From a bacterium (lineage in GTDB: Bacteria > UBA4055), in NCBI GenBank assembly GCA_029559475.1, contig JAKQBN010000076.1, positions 1 through 64,000 of the forward strand: DNA of 64,000 nt. The letters run 5' to 3'. Positions 36,883-46,062 of the stretch are shown here, in pieces (the first letter of the stretch is position 1; every line of letters begins with the position of its first letter). A program made the translations under genes and the position numbers. Under the pieces are notes generated by a model, which saw only the letters and a program-made list of their open reading frames with translations, was not told the origin of the DNA and ran no database searches.

Positions 36883-37923
36883 CTGAAGTTTGATGGAAAG
36901 AAATATCATTCTATATGGTATGATAGAGATAAAGTTTATATTATTGATCAGCGATCCCTGCCTGAAAAATTCGTAATAGAAAAGATAAGAACTTCAAAAG
37001 AAATGATCGCCGCCATTACCGACATGCATCTTCGCGGCGCGCCTTTGATAGGGGTCGCGGGAGCTTACGGCACATTTTTCGCTTATAGGGAATCCTTTTC
37101 AAAACCCGAACCTGAAGAATATTATGAAAATATGATCAGCAAGCTGAGAAACTGCAGGCCTACAGCAGTAAACCTTTCATGGGGAGTTCAAAAGATTGAT
37201 GGTCTGATCAAAATGGGACTTGAGCTTGACAGAGTGCTGGCCGCGGTCAAAACGCTCGAAAGAAATGAGATCGAATGCTGTAAAAGAATAGGCGCGAACG
37301 GAGTAGCACTGATAAGAGAAATATTCAACGTAACCGGCAGAACGGTAAATATAATGACGCACTGTAACGCAGGATGGCTCGCTACGGTAAATTACGGAAC
37401 AGCATCGGCTCCTGTGTTCAGAGCGAGAGACGAAGAAATAAACATTCACGTATGGGTAAGCGAAACGAGACCGAGAAATCAGGGCGGGAAGCTCACAGCC
37501 TGGGAATATTTTCATGAGAACATCAGCCACACAGTAGTATCTGACAGTTCCTGCGGTCATCTTATGCAGAATAAAATGGTCGATCTCGTGATAGTCGGCG
37601 CCGACAGGATCGCGAAGAACGGTGATACGGCCAACAAGATAGGAACTTATTTAAAAGCCCTGGCTGCAAAATATAACAATATACCCTTTTACATAGCCGC
37701 GCCTGTTTCTACAATCGATTTTTCAATAAAGAGCGGTCGGGACATTCCGATCGAGGAAAGAGATGAAAATGAACTCAAATATATGAACGAGGCTCCATTG
37801 ATACACGAGCTTTCTCCAGCGCTCAATTATGCTTTCGACATCACTCCTGCAGAACTGATAACCGGATTCATCACTGAAAAAGGGATATTTAAACCGGCTG
37901 AACTCTTGAGACTTACTTTATGA
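36883..37923 (+). CDS. mtnA: S-methyl-5-thioribose-1-phosphate isomerase, CTG start
   Basis: A 346-residue enzyme of the methionine salvage pathway, isomerising methylthioribose 1-phosphate to methylthioribulose 1-phosphate. The motifs DMHLRGAPLIGVAGAYG, NIMTHCNAGWLA (catalytic Cys), WVSETRPRNQGG and VIVGADRIAKNGDTANKIGT (catalytic Asp) are complete. The best start is a CTG: AGAAGGAGAC lies seven bases upstream, the predicted promoter is just before, and the encoded protein begins as in other MtnA proteins. Because mtnB, mtnK or mtnN are not visible, and because the family includes ribose-1-phosphate isomerase relatives, the substrate is likely but not certain. The end overlaps ogt by four bases. 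Confidence 0.9.
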   Translation: MKFDGKKYHSIWYDRDKVYIIDQRSLPEKFVIEKIRTSKEMIAAITDMHLRGAPLIGVAGAYGTFFAYRESFSKPEPEEYYENMISKLRNCRPTAVNLSWGVQKIDGLIKMGLELDRVLAAVKTLERNEIECCKRIGANGVALIREIFNVTGRTVNIMTHCNAGWLATVNYGTASAPVFRARDEEINIHVWVSETRPRNQGGKLTAWEYFHENISHTVVSDSSCGHLMQNKMVDLVIVGADRIAKNGDTANKIGTYLKALAAKYNNIPFYIAAPVSTIDFSIKSGRDIPIEERDENELKYMNEAPLIHELSPALNYAFDITPAELITGFITEKGIFKPAELLRLTL

Positions 37924-38459
37924 AAAAGATCAAACTACCTTCAAACAGAATCATCATCGGCTCGACAGAGACGCGTTTCGGATGGCTTTCATTTACTGTT
38001 ACTCCGAAAGGTTTAAAGGAGTGCAGGTTTATGTTCGGAACAAAAAAACTTGCCGAAGAAGCGATAGTTTCATCATTAGACATTAAAGAACCATTAACTG
38101 ATGATCCTTTGTCAGTTCCCTGGTCAGAATTATTCAGATCGTATTTCGAAGGAAAGATAAAATCCTTCGACAAAGTGCCTGTTGATTCAGACGGCTGGAG
38201 CGATTTTCAGAAAAAGGTTTACAACACTGTAAAAAGTATCCCCTACGGTAAAACAGCATCTTACGGCGCGGTAGCTTCTTTTCTTGGTAATGAAAAAGCT
38301 TCGAGAGCCGTCGGAAACGCTCTTAAGAACAATCCGGTTGCACCGGTCATTCCATGCCACAGGGTAATTTCCTCGGACAAGGATCTGTGCGGATTCTCCG
38401 CATCCGGCGGAATAGAGCTCAAATTAAAGATGCTCGAACTCGAAAAAGATAATTCCTGA
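37920..38459 (+). CDS. ogt: Methylated-DNA-protein cysteine methyltransferase
   Basis: A 179-residue suicide DNA-repair protein that takes the methyl group from O6-methylguanine. The active site is VIPCHRVIS (Cys146), preceded by the helix-turn-helix part with SIPYGKTASYGAVA and SRAVGNALKNNP and followed by GIELKLKMLELE. A short N-terminal domain is present. It overlaps mtnA by ATGA, which suggests translation coupling. Confidence 0.95.
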   Translation: MKKIKLPSNRIIIGSTETRFGWLSFTVTPKGLKECRFMFGTKKLAEEAIVSSLDIKEPLTDDPLSVPWSELFRSYFEGKIKSFDKVPVDSDGWSDFQKKVYNTVKSIPYGKTASYGAVASFLGNEKASRAVGNALKNNPVAPVIPCHRVISSDKDLCGFSASGGIELKLKMLELEKDNS

Positions 38460-38477
38460 TTTTTTATTTTTTTTGTA

Positions 38478-38505
38478 TTGCTTTGTATTTTTTTTACATT
38501 ATAAT
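38478..38505 (+). promoter_or_regulatory. Predicted promoter of a small membrane-protein gene
   Basis: TTGCTT (38478-38483) and TATAAT (38500-38505) with a 16-base spacer, in a T-rich stretch, about 25 bases upstream of the ATG at 38531. Confidence 0.55.
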
Positions 38506-38530
38506 ATACTTAATAAAATACGGATAAACA

Positions 38531-38821
38531 ATGATTCACCCTTTTTTGAAAGTGATATTTTATCTGGTGCTTATAGTAGGACTTTACGCCTGCATTATAT
38601 TATATTTCTCAAAGGATGAAGAACCCGAATTCAACCCGAAAGTGCTTGATGTTCTGACCAGCATAACCGTAGATTCACGGACTGTAATAATTTCTAAACC
38701 CGACACTCTCGTAGTTATTACAAAATCCGAAGAAAAAGACAATCCCGAATATTCAAACGATCCGGAAGTAAGATTTATAACCGGCGATAAAATAATTATA
38801 AAAGAAAAAAGCAGCCGTTAA
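38531..38821 (+). CDS. Small single-pass membrane protein of unknown function
   Basis: A 96-residue protein with one transmembrane helix at about residues 7-26 (KVIFYLVLIVGLYACIIL), followed by an acidic linker and a short beta-rich, charged tail that is probably extracytoplasmic. It has its own predicted promoter and a terminator that overlaps its stop codon, so it is expressed as a single gene. No family was recognised. It converges with the four-gene membrane cassette. Confidence 0.6.
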   Translation: MIHPFLKVIFYLVLIVGLYACIILYFSKDEEPEFNPKVLDVLTSITVDSRTVIISKPDTLVVITKSEEKDNPEYSNDPEVRFITGDKIIIKEKSSR

Positions 38822-38830
38822 GCTGCTTTT
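38805..38830. terminator. Bidirectional terminator between convergent units
   Basis: AAAAGCAGC (38807-38815) pairs with GCTGCTTTT (38822-38830) around a six-base loop. On the minus strand the stem is followed by a T-run (A-run at 38805-38810), ending the four-gene membrane cassette; on the plus strand the Ts are in the stem and only four follow. Confidence 0.82.
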
Positions 38831-38836
38831 AGTTGT

Positions 38837-39589
38837 TTAAATAAAATCTTCTTCCGCTGTCTTATCATCCTTTTTAAAAAATCTGAAATAAATGATCAAA
38901 AATATTATTACAGCTAATGTGCAGACGAGTGACTGAACCGGATGATCTACAAGAAGAAGTGCTCTGTCTATGAAAAGAGAAACCCTTCCCATAACAGTCG
39001 AACCGAAAGCAGCGCCGAAGAAGATCATTAAAACGACAATACCGGTCCTTGCTGTTTTGCCAAGCAGTCCTTTATGCGGTTTCGAGAAGAAGAAATATAT
39101 GAGCGCTGCGAAGGTACCGAATACCAGAACGATCCATTTTGTTGTTTCAAAGAACGATCCCTTATCTAGATCTGTCATTATACTTGTACTCTGAAGCATA
39201 ATATTCTGTATCGCGATCGGAATGTAGTATCCGGCCATATATCCGAACAGAAATGCGAAATAGTAGTTGGCCACCCATGCTTTCTTTCGTGAAAAACGGA
39301 AAAACATAGTTAAAGCGAGCAGAAACCAGAGAATATTTGTAATATCCGACATATGAAATTCTACGAACATATCGTTTACAGGCATAATAAAGAACGGGTC
39401 GATAATATACTCCCAGGAAAGTATCCATCCGTATCCAAGAGATACTCCAATAAAGATGTTTTCACCGATTTTATATAGCGGGTTGTCTCTGTAAAGGAAG
39501 GACATTATCATAATCGTTGCAAGAACCGGTACCCATGTCACAAAGACATCGTTCAGAAAAATATTATCAAGAACAGCTTTTAAGTCCAT
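38837..39589 (-). CDS. Multi-pass membrane protein, last gene of the four-gene cassette
   Basis: A 250-residue integral membrane protein with about seven hydrophobic helices (for example FVTWVPVLATIMIMSFLY, IVLVFGTFAALIYFFF and SLVCTLAVIIFLIIYF) and a charged cytoplasmic tail. It starts two bases after the stop of the upstream gene with an AGAGG site. No transporter or enzyme motif is recognised. The conserved-looking GRVSLFIDRA segment before the last helix may be functional. It is likely a partner of the other membrane protein in this cassette, since both have similar size and helix number. Confidence 0.72.
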   Translation of the reverse strand: MDLKAVLDNIFLNDVFVTWVPVLATIMIMSFLYRDNPLYKIGENIFIGVSLGYGWILSWEYIIDPFFIMPVNDMFVEFHMSDITNILWFLLALTMFFRFSRKKAWVANYYFAFLFGYMAGYYIPIAIQNIMLQSTSIMTDLDKGSFFETTKWIVLVFGTFAALIYFFFSKPHKGLLGKTARTGIVVLMIFFGAAFGSTVMGRVSLFIDRALLLVDHPVQSLVCTLAVIIFLIIYFRFFKKDDKTAEEDFI

Positions 39590-39591
39590 AT

Positions 39592-40428
39592 TTAACCTCT
39601 CTTCCTTTTGTCCATATAATAGACAATGTTTCCGACTATTACAAAACCGAAAATAACCAGATGGGAGAATGTAAGTGATGACATCCCTTTTGTCGCGCTT
39701 CCGTAGTAGTTCCTTTCGTATTTATCACTGACAAGCCTTTCGTATTCAGCTGCCCCTCTTAACCCGTTCGCCATACCTGTTATTTGTCCTGTCTGCAGAT
39801 ACGGAACGAAATCAGGTCCCATTACACCTGTTACAGCGATACCGAATTTATAATTGAACCTTATCTGCATATCAACGTGAGTAAAATGGTATGCGGATCC
39901 GGAAAGTCCGATCATATATTTAATATCCCTCAGAGTTTCCACACCCTCAAATATTTTACCTTCTTTCTTATACGTTCCTTTAAAATCAACATCCATGTTG
40001 AAGATCCTGATGTCAGCTGCGATCGGGACATACTCCATATTTATATAATGAATACCCTCCCTTGCCCAGTTGAATTCTTCCATGGCTGTGATATTCTTTA
40101 CGCTTTCTTTACCTAGATTGATTCCGTTGATAGAAGCGTAGTAAATGAACACTTTTACTTTTTTCTTCAGACAGTGCTTGAAAAAAGCCTCGAACATCGG
40201 CAGAAGCTCCGCTTTTGAACTCGGATCGAAAGCCCAGTCGATAAAAACCGCGTCTCCTTCGTTTAATCCTTCTATCTCATCGAAGATCTGCTTCGTTTCT
40301 TTTGTGGGAGATACCGGGAATATAAGAAAATCGAATCCTGGCAGAAGGGGTATTATAATTGATAAAAACACCAGCAGATATATTATCCTTCTGTCTATCT
40401 TCTTAAGTTTTTCCAGAATTTTTTTCAT
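39592..40428 (-). CDS. Membrane-anchored alpha/beta-domain protein of the cassette
   Basis: A 278-residue protein with transmembrane helices at about 16-36 and 250-270 and a 210-residue domain between them. The domain reads as alternating strands and helices (GDAVFIDWAFDPS, KVKVFIYYASINGIN, YMIGLSGSAYHF) and ends in FGIAVTGVMGPDFVPYLQTG and GLRGAAEYERL. That last stretch is similar in layout to the end of the alpha/beta domain of the first gene of the cassette, so the two may be distant relatives. TAAGGAAA ribosome site. Function unknown. Confidence 0.7.
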   Translation of the reverse strand: MKKILEKLKKIDRRIIYLLVFLSIIIPLLPGFDFLIFPVSPTKETKQIFDEIEGLNEGDAVFIDWAFDPSSKAELLPMFEAFFKHCLKKKVKVFIYYASINGINLGKESVKNITAMEEFNWAREGIHYINMEYVPIAADIRIFNMDVDFKGTYKKEGKIFEGVETLRDIKYMIGLSGSAYHFTHVDMQIRFNYKFGIAVTGVMGPDFVPYLQTGQITGMANGLRGAAEYERLVSDKYERNYYGSATKGMSSLTFSHLVIFGFVIVGNIVYYMDKRKRG

Positions 40429-40450
40429 TGTGAATTTCCTTAAGTTTTAA

Positions 40451-41065
40451 TTATTCTGACAGGTGGGATCTTTCTAGTCCGAAAAAGATCCTTATCATCA
40501 TTGTTATAGAACCGAGATAGCCGCCGAAAATGATGGCTCTTCTTCCAGCGCTTGAAGGAGAATCCATTATCCATTCGCCTATAACCGGTATCTGAGACCA
40601 TATCTCGCCTCCGAGAGGTATCTTGCTGAGCATAACGATTATCGAAGCGACAAGCAGCACTCCCGACTCGACCGATTTCGCCTTGAATGACCTGTATGCA
40701 GCGGATGCAATGTAAAAAGCGAGAAGGGAGAAAACGGTAGCCTGGAACGGTACGTAAACGTTCATGAACATCGAGCTGAAAGGAGTTCCTGAAGAAGTTC
40801 CGCTGATAACACCTAAGAAGATCATTAGAAAGATCATGGCGACACGCAGTATCGCATAATATCTTTCGTTATTGTATTTTATCTTGTAATAATTCTGTCG
40901 GGCTACGGAATATACACCAACAGCTACACCCACTACTCCGGCTATCTTTAATCCGTTCGCAAAGAAAAGCTTCTGGTTCTCCTGGAACATCCCCGCAATA
41001 AAGAATTCGCCGTACCACAGGATCCCCGTTATGATCCCCAGCAGTATTGGTATTTCTTTTTTCAT
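40451..41065 (-). CDS. Six-helix membrane protein of the cassette
   Basis: A 204-residue integral membrane protein with six predicted transmembrane helices (starting with IPILLGIITGILWYGEFF and ending with FGGYLGSITMMIRIFFG). A loop TSSGTPFSSMFMNVYVPFQ and another with GEIWSQIPVIGEWIMDSPSS contain most of the polar residues. It is preceded by AAAAGGA and lies 29 bases after the first gene of the cassette. No known family was recognised. Confidence 0.7.
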   Translation of the reverse strand: MKKEIPILLGIITGILWYGEFFIAGMFQENQKLFFANGLKIAGVVGVAVGVYSVARQNYYKIKYNNERYYAILRVAMIFLMIFLGVISGTSSGTPFSSMFMNVYVPFQATVFSLLAFYIASAAYRSFKAKSVESGVLLVASIIVMLSKIPLGGEIWSQIPVIGEWIMDSPSSAGRRAIIFGGYLGSITMMIRIFFGLERSHLSE

Positions 41066-41094
41066 ATTATATTATTCCTTTTTCTAATTCTTTA

Positions 41095-42945
41095 TTAGTA
41101 AGTACTTAACAGATCGGATATTACCGTCCAGTCGGAATTTATAGTAAGCAGTATGGTTCCTAAAAGGAAAAGCGCTCCGAATATTACTTTACCGTAATCC
41201 GATAGCTTAAGGTTCGAAAGAACCTGAGCATCCCTGGATAGATATGCCGCCGCAGCGTACAACTCTTCCCCGATCAAAGTATAATCGCATGAAGTTATGA
41301 AGAAAGGAAGCTGAGTTGCTTCTGTTGTACCTGCCACTTGAATAGCTCCGGCTGCGAATCCGGCTTCTGATATTAGAAGCGATTCAGCCGCGTAGTATCC
41401 GAAGTGTAGTGCTGTAGCAGGTTTTTTCCTTGCGATCAGTCCCGAAAGACCCGCGGCATAAGCGAACTGGTCGCTTACCATAAAGAAACAGTTGTCTTTT
41501 TTATGATCTTCAGGATACCCGGCGTCCAGAAATCCTGATGAAATCATTTCTTCTGCTATCTGAAGTACAACAGGATCGTAAGCGGGGTAAATTATCTCAG
41601 CCTTGAATTCTGCCACTTTCTTCGCAACGCTTCTTAATATAAGCATACTTGCGATGGTCTGCGGGCTGGAAAATCCTCCCAATCCTGAATCGTAAATGAT
41701 AGGTTTGCCCATCTCGGTAGCCCTTCCTACAGCATCATCTATCGCATCAAGCCCCGGTATCCTTCTTATATAAATAGAATCTCTTTTCTTTTTTACTGTC
41801 GTGAATACATAGAAGAATAGTCCGAAAAAAAACAGCGATGCGATTAATATATTCAAACGGTATTTTCTAATTCCTTTTTCGACTTCGAACCTGAAATAGA
41901 CTTTGAACTTTGAATTAAGATCGTTATAAAATTTTGCCCTGAGCAGATATTTAAGATATGCTTCTGTATCAGAGCTTTTTGTATATAGCTTATGGATCAG
42001 TGTGCTGTTAACGTCATACTGGCCCGGTGACTGCATAAATCCTGAAATTACGGTTGTCAGCCTTGAAATTTCGGCGGACTTAAGCTTGTCTATGTTGACC
42101 TTTCTTGCTTCGATCCACTTATTGTAAAGCTTTTTTTCAAGATCTCTGTCGCCTGCAAGAGCCGCTGCCTCCTTTTTCGCATAAAGAGTATCGATATCGT
42201 CAGTTATCTTTTTTGCGAATTCAGCTTCTTTCTTGTCCACTTCAGCTGCAAGTCTGTCAGAAATATCCTGAAGTTTATTCTTTACGTTATCTTCGATGTA
42301 AAGAAAGTAGACCCTTTTATCAGTTACCCTCGTTATCTCGTTGTAAACAGAGGTAAGCATCTCGTCGAAGGCGATGCTGTACCTTCTGATATTTTTGAAT
42401 ACCGGTCTTAGTGCTGATACCGATGAGGATATCTGATCGTTGTTCTCTCTGACAAGAATTTCTTCCAAAACTTTTATCCTGTCGAAATCAAGCTTGTCAA
42501 GATAACCTATCAGAGCAGGATTCTTCTGGTTTCCTTCGAGCTCGGCGTTCACTCTCTCAAGGTCAGCGCTGAGAATGTTCATCAGCGTTTCTGATGTTTC
42601 CATTCCGAGAATGCTCTCATAGTGTTCTTTTAGGACCGTCAGATCCTCTTTGTTCGATTCGTTCGGATCTTTACCTGCATTAAAATAATTTTCCGCGTAT
42701 GCGGTGATCCTCGGAAGAAGGATCTCATAATCCCTCGTTACATCCCATGAGTTGTATATGGCCATAAAATCTTCCGCCGCCTGCTTACAGAGCTTTTCCT
42801 CTTCGGAAAGTTCCGGAACATCATGAGCGGCCGCGACAGTGTCTGCAGCTGCGACTAATGAACCAGCCGTGGTTTCTGCGGTAGTGTCCTGGGCATATAG
42901 AACCGCTGAGAAAAGGATCGCGAGAATGACAAGAAACCGTTTCAT
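41095..42945 (-). CDS. Exported coiled-coil protein with anchored DUF6754-like domain, first gene of the cassette
   Basis: A 616-residue protein. The start at 42945 has AAAAGG upstream. A signal peptide (LFSAVLYA) is followed by an Ala/Thr-rich stretch, a long helical region to about residue 360, a transmembrane helix at 365-383, an alpha/beta domain at about 395-575 and a last transmembrane helix at about 584-604. The domain has striking segments: MGKPIIYDSGLGGFSS, FFMVSDQFAYAAGLSG, GYYAAESLLISEAGF and SCDYTLIGEELYAAAAYLSRD. From memory these match the DUF6754 domain; that was not checked. It heads a four-gene membrane operon and is probably the core of that complex. Confidence 0.75.
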   Translation of the reverse strand: MKRFLVILAILFSAVLYAQDTTAETTAGSLVAAADTVAAAHDVPELSEEEKLCKQAAEDFMAIYNSWDVTRDYEILLPRITAYAENYFNAGKDPNESNKEDLTVLKEHYESILGMETSETLMNILSADLERVNAELEGNQKNPALIGYLDKLDFDRIKVLEEILVRENNDQISSSVSALRPVFKNIRRYSIAFDEMLTSVYNEITRVTDKRVYFLYIEDNVKNKLQDISDRLAAEVDKKEAEFAKKITDDIDTLYAKKEAAALAGDRDLEKKLYNKWIEARKVNIDKLKSAEISRLTTVISGFMQSPGQYDVNSTLIHKLYTKSSDTEAYLKYLLRAKFYNDLNSKFKVYFRFEVEKGIRKYRLNILIASLFFFGLFFYVFTTVKKKRDSIYIRRIPGLDAIDDAVGRATEMGKPIIYDSGLGGFSSPQTIASMLILRSVAKKVAEFKAEIIYPAYDPVVLQIAEEMISSGFLDAGYPEDHKKDNCFFMVSDQFAYAAGLSGLIARKKPATALHFGYYAAESLLISEAGFAAGAIQVAGTTEATQLPFFITSCDYTLIGEELYAAAAYLSRDAQVLSNLKLSDYGKVIFGALFLLGTILLTINSDWTVISDLLSTY

Positions 42946-43081
42946 AAGCACCTTTTCATTTATTTAGAATTATTTTACTGAACGATTTTAGCATTTCTTC
43001 TGCTCTTTTTTTGAAACAGTTTGCTATATAAATAATTATATCGCGAAAATCAACCTCAAATATTAAATTCTGAAGGTTCGC

Positions 43082-43110
43082 TTGACTTTAACGTATTTTA
43101 AAATTAAATT
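43082..43110 (+). promoter_or_regulatory. Predicted promoter of the DUF4838 gene
   Basis: TTGACT (43082-43087) and TAAATT (43105-43110) are 17 bases apart and about 25 bases upstream of the start at 43136. The sequence TTGACTTTAAC is shared exactly with the promoter of frr. Confidence 0.62.
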
Positions 43111-43135
43111 CTTTTGATTGAAAAGCGGAGCCTAT

Positions 43136-46054
43136 ATGAAAAAAATTGTAATTCTCCTGATTTTCTGCGCCTTTACATTAATTAACGCAACTTTACCAAA
43201 AACGTATGATTGCGTCAAAACGTCAGAGCAGATGACTGTTGACGGTAAAGCTTTGGAACTAAGCTGGAGTGCAGCTCAGTGGACAGATTATTTTATTGAC
43301 ATAGAAGGTGATTATAAGCCTCTTCCCTATTACAAAACCAGGGTCAAGATGCTCTGGGATGATGAATATTTGTATTTTTATGCGGAAATGGAAGAAGATC
43401 ATATCTGGGCATATCTGTCGGAAAGGGACGCGGTGATCTACCATGACAATGACTTTGAAATATTTATCGATCCCGACAACGATACTTTCAATTATTACGA
43501 ACTTGAATTTAACGCTTTAGGAACGCTATGGGATCTTATGCTGACTAAGCCCTACAAAGATAACGGACAGGCTGTCGATGCATGGGATGTCAGAGGTATT
43601 AAATACGCGATCGATCTAAATGGCACTCTCAACGACCCGTCAGATAAAGATGAAGGATGGAAAATTGAAGTCGCCATTCCGTGGTCCGCTCTTGAGGAAT
43701 GCGCGAGACACAACGGAGCACCCTATCCCGGCGAAGAATGGAAGATCAATTTCTCAAGAGTCGAATGGGATACTGACATTATTGGAGGGAAATACATAAA
43801 AAAGACCGGTCATCCGGAGCATAACTGGGTCTGGTCTCCCCAGGGTGAAATTGCAATGCATATACCTCAAAGATGGGGGAGCGTAAAATTTGTTTATCCT
43901 TTAAGTCTTGTGAGCAAAGGCGGAAGCGCATATTCCATCGTTATCCCGAAAAAAGCATCAAGGGAAGAGATCCGGGCATCCAAGCTGCTAAAAGATTATA
44001 TAAAAAAAGTAACTGACTGCGACCTTCCGGTCTCAGTTTCGGACAAACCTGCCAAAGGAAAATCAATAATGATTTCCAAGTCTGATAGCATTTCCGAAGC
44101 GGACGGATTCTTAGTCAGAACCGATAATGAGAACATCATAATCGAGGGCGGAGATGATAAAGGATGCATTTACGGGGTCTGCGAGTTTCTGGAGCGGTTC
44201 GCCGGGATAAAATATTACAGCCCCGACTATGTATTGATCCCGAAAAATATGGACATCGGACTTCCCTGTATCAATATTTCAGGTTCGTCGCCTAACACTT
44301 ACAGAAACGTTCACGGAACATTTACCGAGAATCAGGATTACAAGGATTTCAGACGCCTTGATGACATCAGAGATGCTTTCGCTGACAATTATTACGTTCA
44401 TACTTTCAACAAACTTGTTCCGTGGCAGACATATTTTAAAGATCATCCGGAATATTTCTGTTATATGAACGGAAAAAGGATAATAGACCAGCTCTGCCTT
44501 ACAAATCCTGATGTTCTCAAAATAACTGTCGAAAAACTAAAGAAGGAAATGAAACGGCAGCCCGATCATAAAGTTTGGTCTGTAAGCCAGAATGATAATT
44601 TTTCATACTGTCAGTGCGATAAGTGTAAAAAGATCATAGAAGAGGAAAAAAGCCCCGCCGGACCGCTGATCAGATTCGTGAATAAAGTCGCGGAAAAATT
44701 TCCTGATAAAACCATTTCCACACTAGCTTATGAATGGAGTAGAAAAGCGCCTGAAACAACAAAACCTCGGGATAATGTTCAGGTGATGCTCTGCACTATA
44801 GAGCTTAATAGAAGCAGATCCATTGAGACAGATCCCGGCAGCGCGTCTTTTCTTACCGATATAGATGAGTGGAGAAAGATCTGCGATTATATTTACCTTT
44901 GGGATTATACCGTCGATTTTGCGCATCATTACTGCCCGTTCCCTAATCTACATGTTCTTCAGCCTAACATTCGGCTTTTTGTAAGTAAAGGAGTTAAAGA
45001 GCATTTCCAGCAGTCGAACACAGCGACCGGACACGAATTTTCGGAATTAAAATCATATCTCCTTTCAAAACTGTTATGGGATCCGGATTCAGACGCAAAA
45101 AAAATAATTGATGAATTCATCGACGGTTACTATGGAAAAGCCGCACCGTGGATCAGAAGATACATTTATCATCTTCAGGACGAAGTGATTAAGACAGGTG
45201 AACGGCTAGATATTTACGGTCCGCCTACAAATTATAAAAATACTTTCCTTTCAGCTCAGAACATCTCTGACTATAATTATTATTTCGATGAGGCTGAAAA
45301 AGCATCGGCGGAAGATACTGTAAAACTTCTTCATGTGCGTACAGCCAGAATGCAGCTTCAGTACGCGATGATGGAGATCGGAAAAAGCGATATGTTCGGA
45401 ACCCGCGGCTGGTACGTCGAAAAAAACGGCGACTTTACTCCGGATGAAAAAATGATGAACGCTCTCAATTCATTCGAGAGAACGGCAATCGAAGCCGGCT
45501 GTAAATATGTTAATGAATCCTGCCTTTCCGTTGAAGAATACTGCGCATCCACAAAAAGATTTATCAATATGCAGGTCAAAGATAATCTCGCTTTCAGAAA
45601 GAAGGTTAAGGCGGATCCGCTGCCGGCTCAAAAATATAGTGGCGGAGACCTTGCTCTACTCACGAACGGCGTAAGGGGAGCTAACGATTTCAGAGTTCAC
45701 TGGCTTGGTTGGGAGGCTCAGGACTGTTCGCTTACGCTCGATCTGGATATGATAACTCCTGCTTCCAGGATCGAAATTTCGACACTCTGGGACCCGACAA
45801 GCTGGATCTTCCATCCTCTTTCGATCTCATGTTCGGTATCTGATGACGGCTTCAGCTACAGATTTATTGATAAGCATTCAGTCGTTACGGATCAGAAAGA
45901 GGATAGCGTGAACAGAACATTCGCTTTCAACACTCCGGCTCAGAAGTTCAGATATATCAGATTTGAAATAAAAGGTACGATACACAATTACGACTGGCAT
46001 GCATCTGCAGGAGGGGATTCGTGGTTCTTCGTCGATGAGATCGTAGTAAAATAA
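43136..46054 (+). CDS. Secreted CBM9 / DUF4838 multi-domain glycan-acting protein
   Basis: A 972-residue exported protein. The start at 43136 has GGAG six bases upstream. After the signal peptide (FCAFTLINA), residues about 15-270 form a CBM9-like carbohydrate-binding domain (VKMLWDDEYLYFYAEME, NDFEIFIDPDND, GWKIEVAIPWSAL). About 275-370 resemble the accessory domain of family 20 hexosaminidases (KKASREEIRASKLLKDYI, CIYGVCEFLERFAG), and about 410-700 form the DUF4838 barrel (WSVSQNDNFSYCQCDKC). The C-terminal 150 residues read as a discoidin-like (F5/8 type C) sandwich. The proteins of this kind are thought to act on alpha-linked uronic or hexosamine polymers; no sugar can be assigned here. 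Confidence 0.85.
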   Translation: MKKIVILLIFCAFTLINATLPKTYDCVKTSEQMTVDGKALELSWSAAQWTDYFIDIEGDYKPLPYYKTRVKMLWDDEYLYFYAEMEEDHIWAYLSERDAVIYHDNDFEIFIDPDNDTFNYYELEFNALGTLWDLMLTKPYKDNGQAVDAWDVRGIKYAIDLNGTLNDPSDKDEGWKIEVAIPWSALEECARHNGAPYPGEEWKINFSRVEWDTDIIGGKYIKKTGHPEHNWVWSPQGEIAMHIPQRWGSVKFVYPLSLVSKGGSAYSIVIPKKASREEIRASKLLKDYIKKVTDCDLPVSVSDKPAKGKSIMISKSDSISEADGFLVRTDNENIIIEGGDDKGCIYGVCEFLERFAGIKYYSPDYVLIPKNMDIGLPCINISGSSPNTYRNVHGTFTENQDYKDFRRLDDIRDAFADNYYVHTFNKLVPWQTYFKDHPEYFCYMNGKRIIDQLCLTNPDVLKITVEKLKKEMKRQPDHKVWSVSQNDNFSYCQCDKCKKIIEEEKSPAGPLIRFVNKVAEKFPDKTISTLAYEWSRKAPETTKPRDNVQVMLCTIELNRSRSIETDPGSASFLTDIDEWRKICDYIYLWDYTVDFAHHYCPFPNLHVLQPNIRLFVSKGVKEHFQQSNTATGHEFSELKSYLLSKLLWDPDSDAKKIIDEFIDGYYGKAAPWIRRYIYHLQDEVIKTGERLDIYGPPTNYKNTFLSAQNISDYNYYFDEAEKASAEDTVKLLHVRTARMQLQYAMMEIGKSDMFGTRGWYVEKNGDFTPDEKMMNALNSFERTAIEAGCKYVNESCLSVEEYCASTKRFINMQVKDNLAFRKKVKADPLPAQKYSGGDLALLTNGVRGANDFRVHWLGWEAQDCSLTLDLDMITPASRIEISTLWDPTSWIFHPLSISCSVSDDGFSYRFIDKHSVVTDQKEDSVNRTFAFNTPAQKFRYIRFEIKGTIHNYDWHASAGGDSWFFVDEIVVK

Positions 46055-46062
46055 TTATCAGA

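Noticed and set aside
43136-46054. Polysaccharide utilisation locus around the DUF4838 protein
   Set aside because: No SusC/SusD-like genes, other glycosidases or sugar transporters are adjacent.
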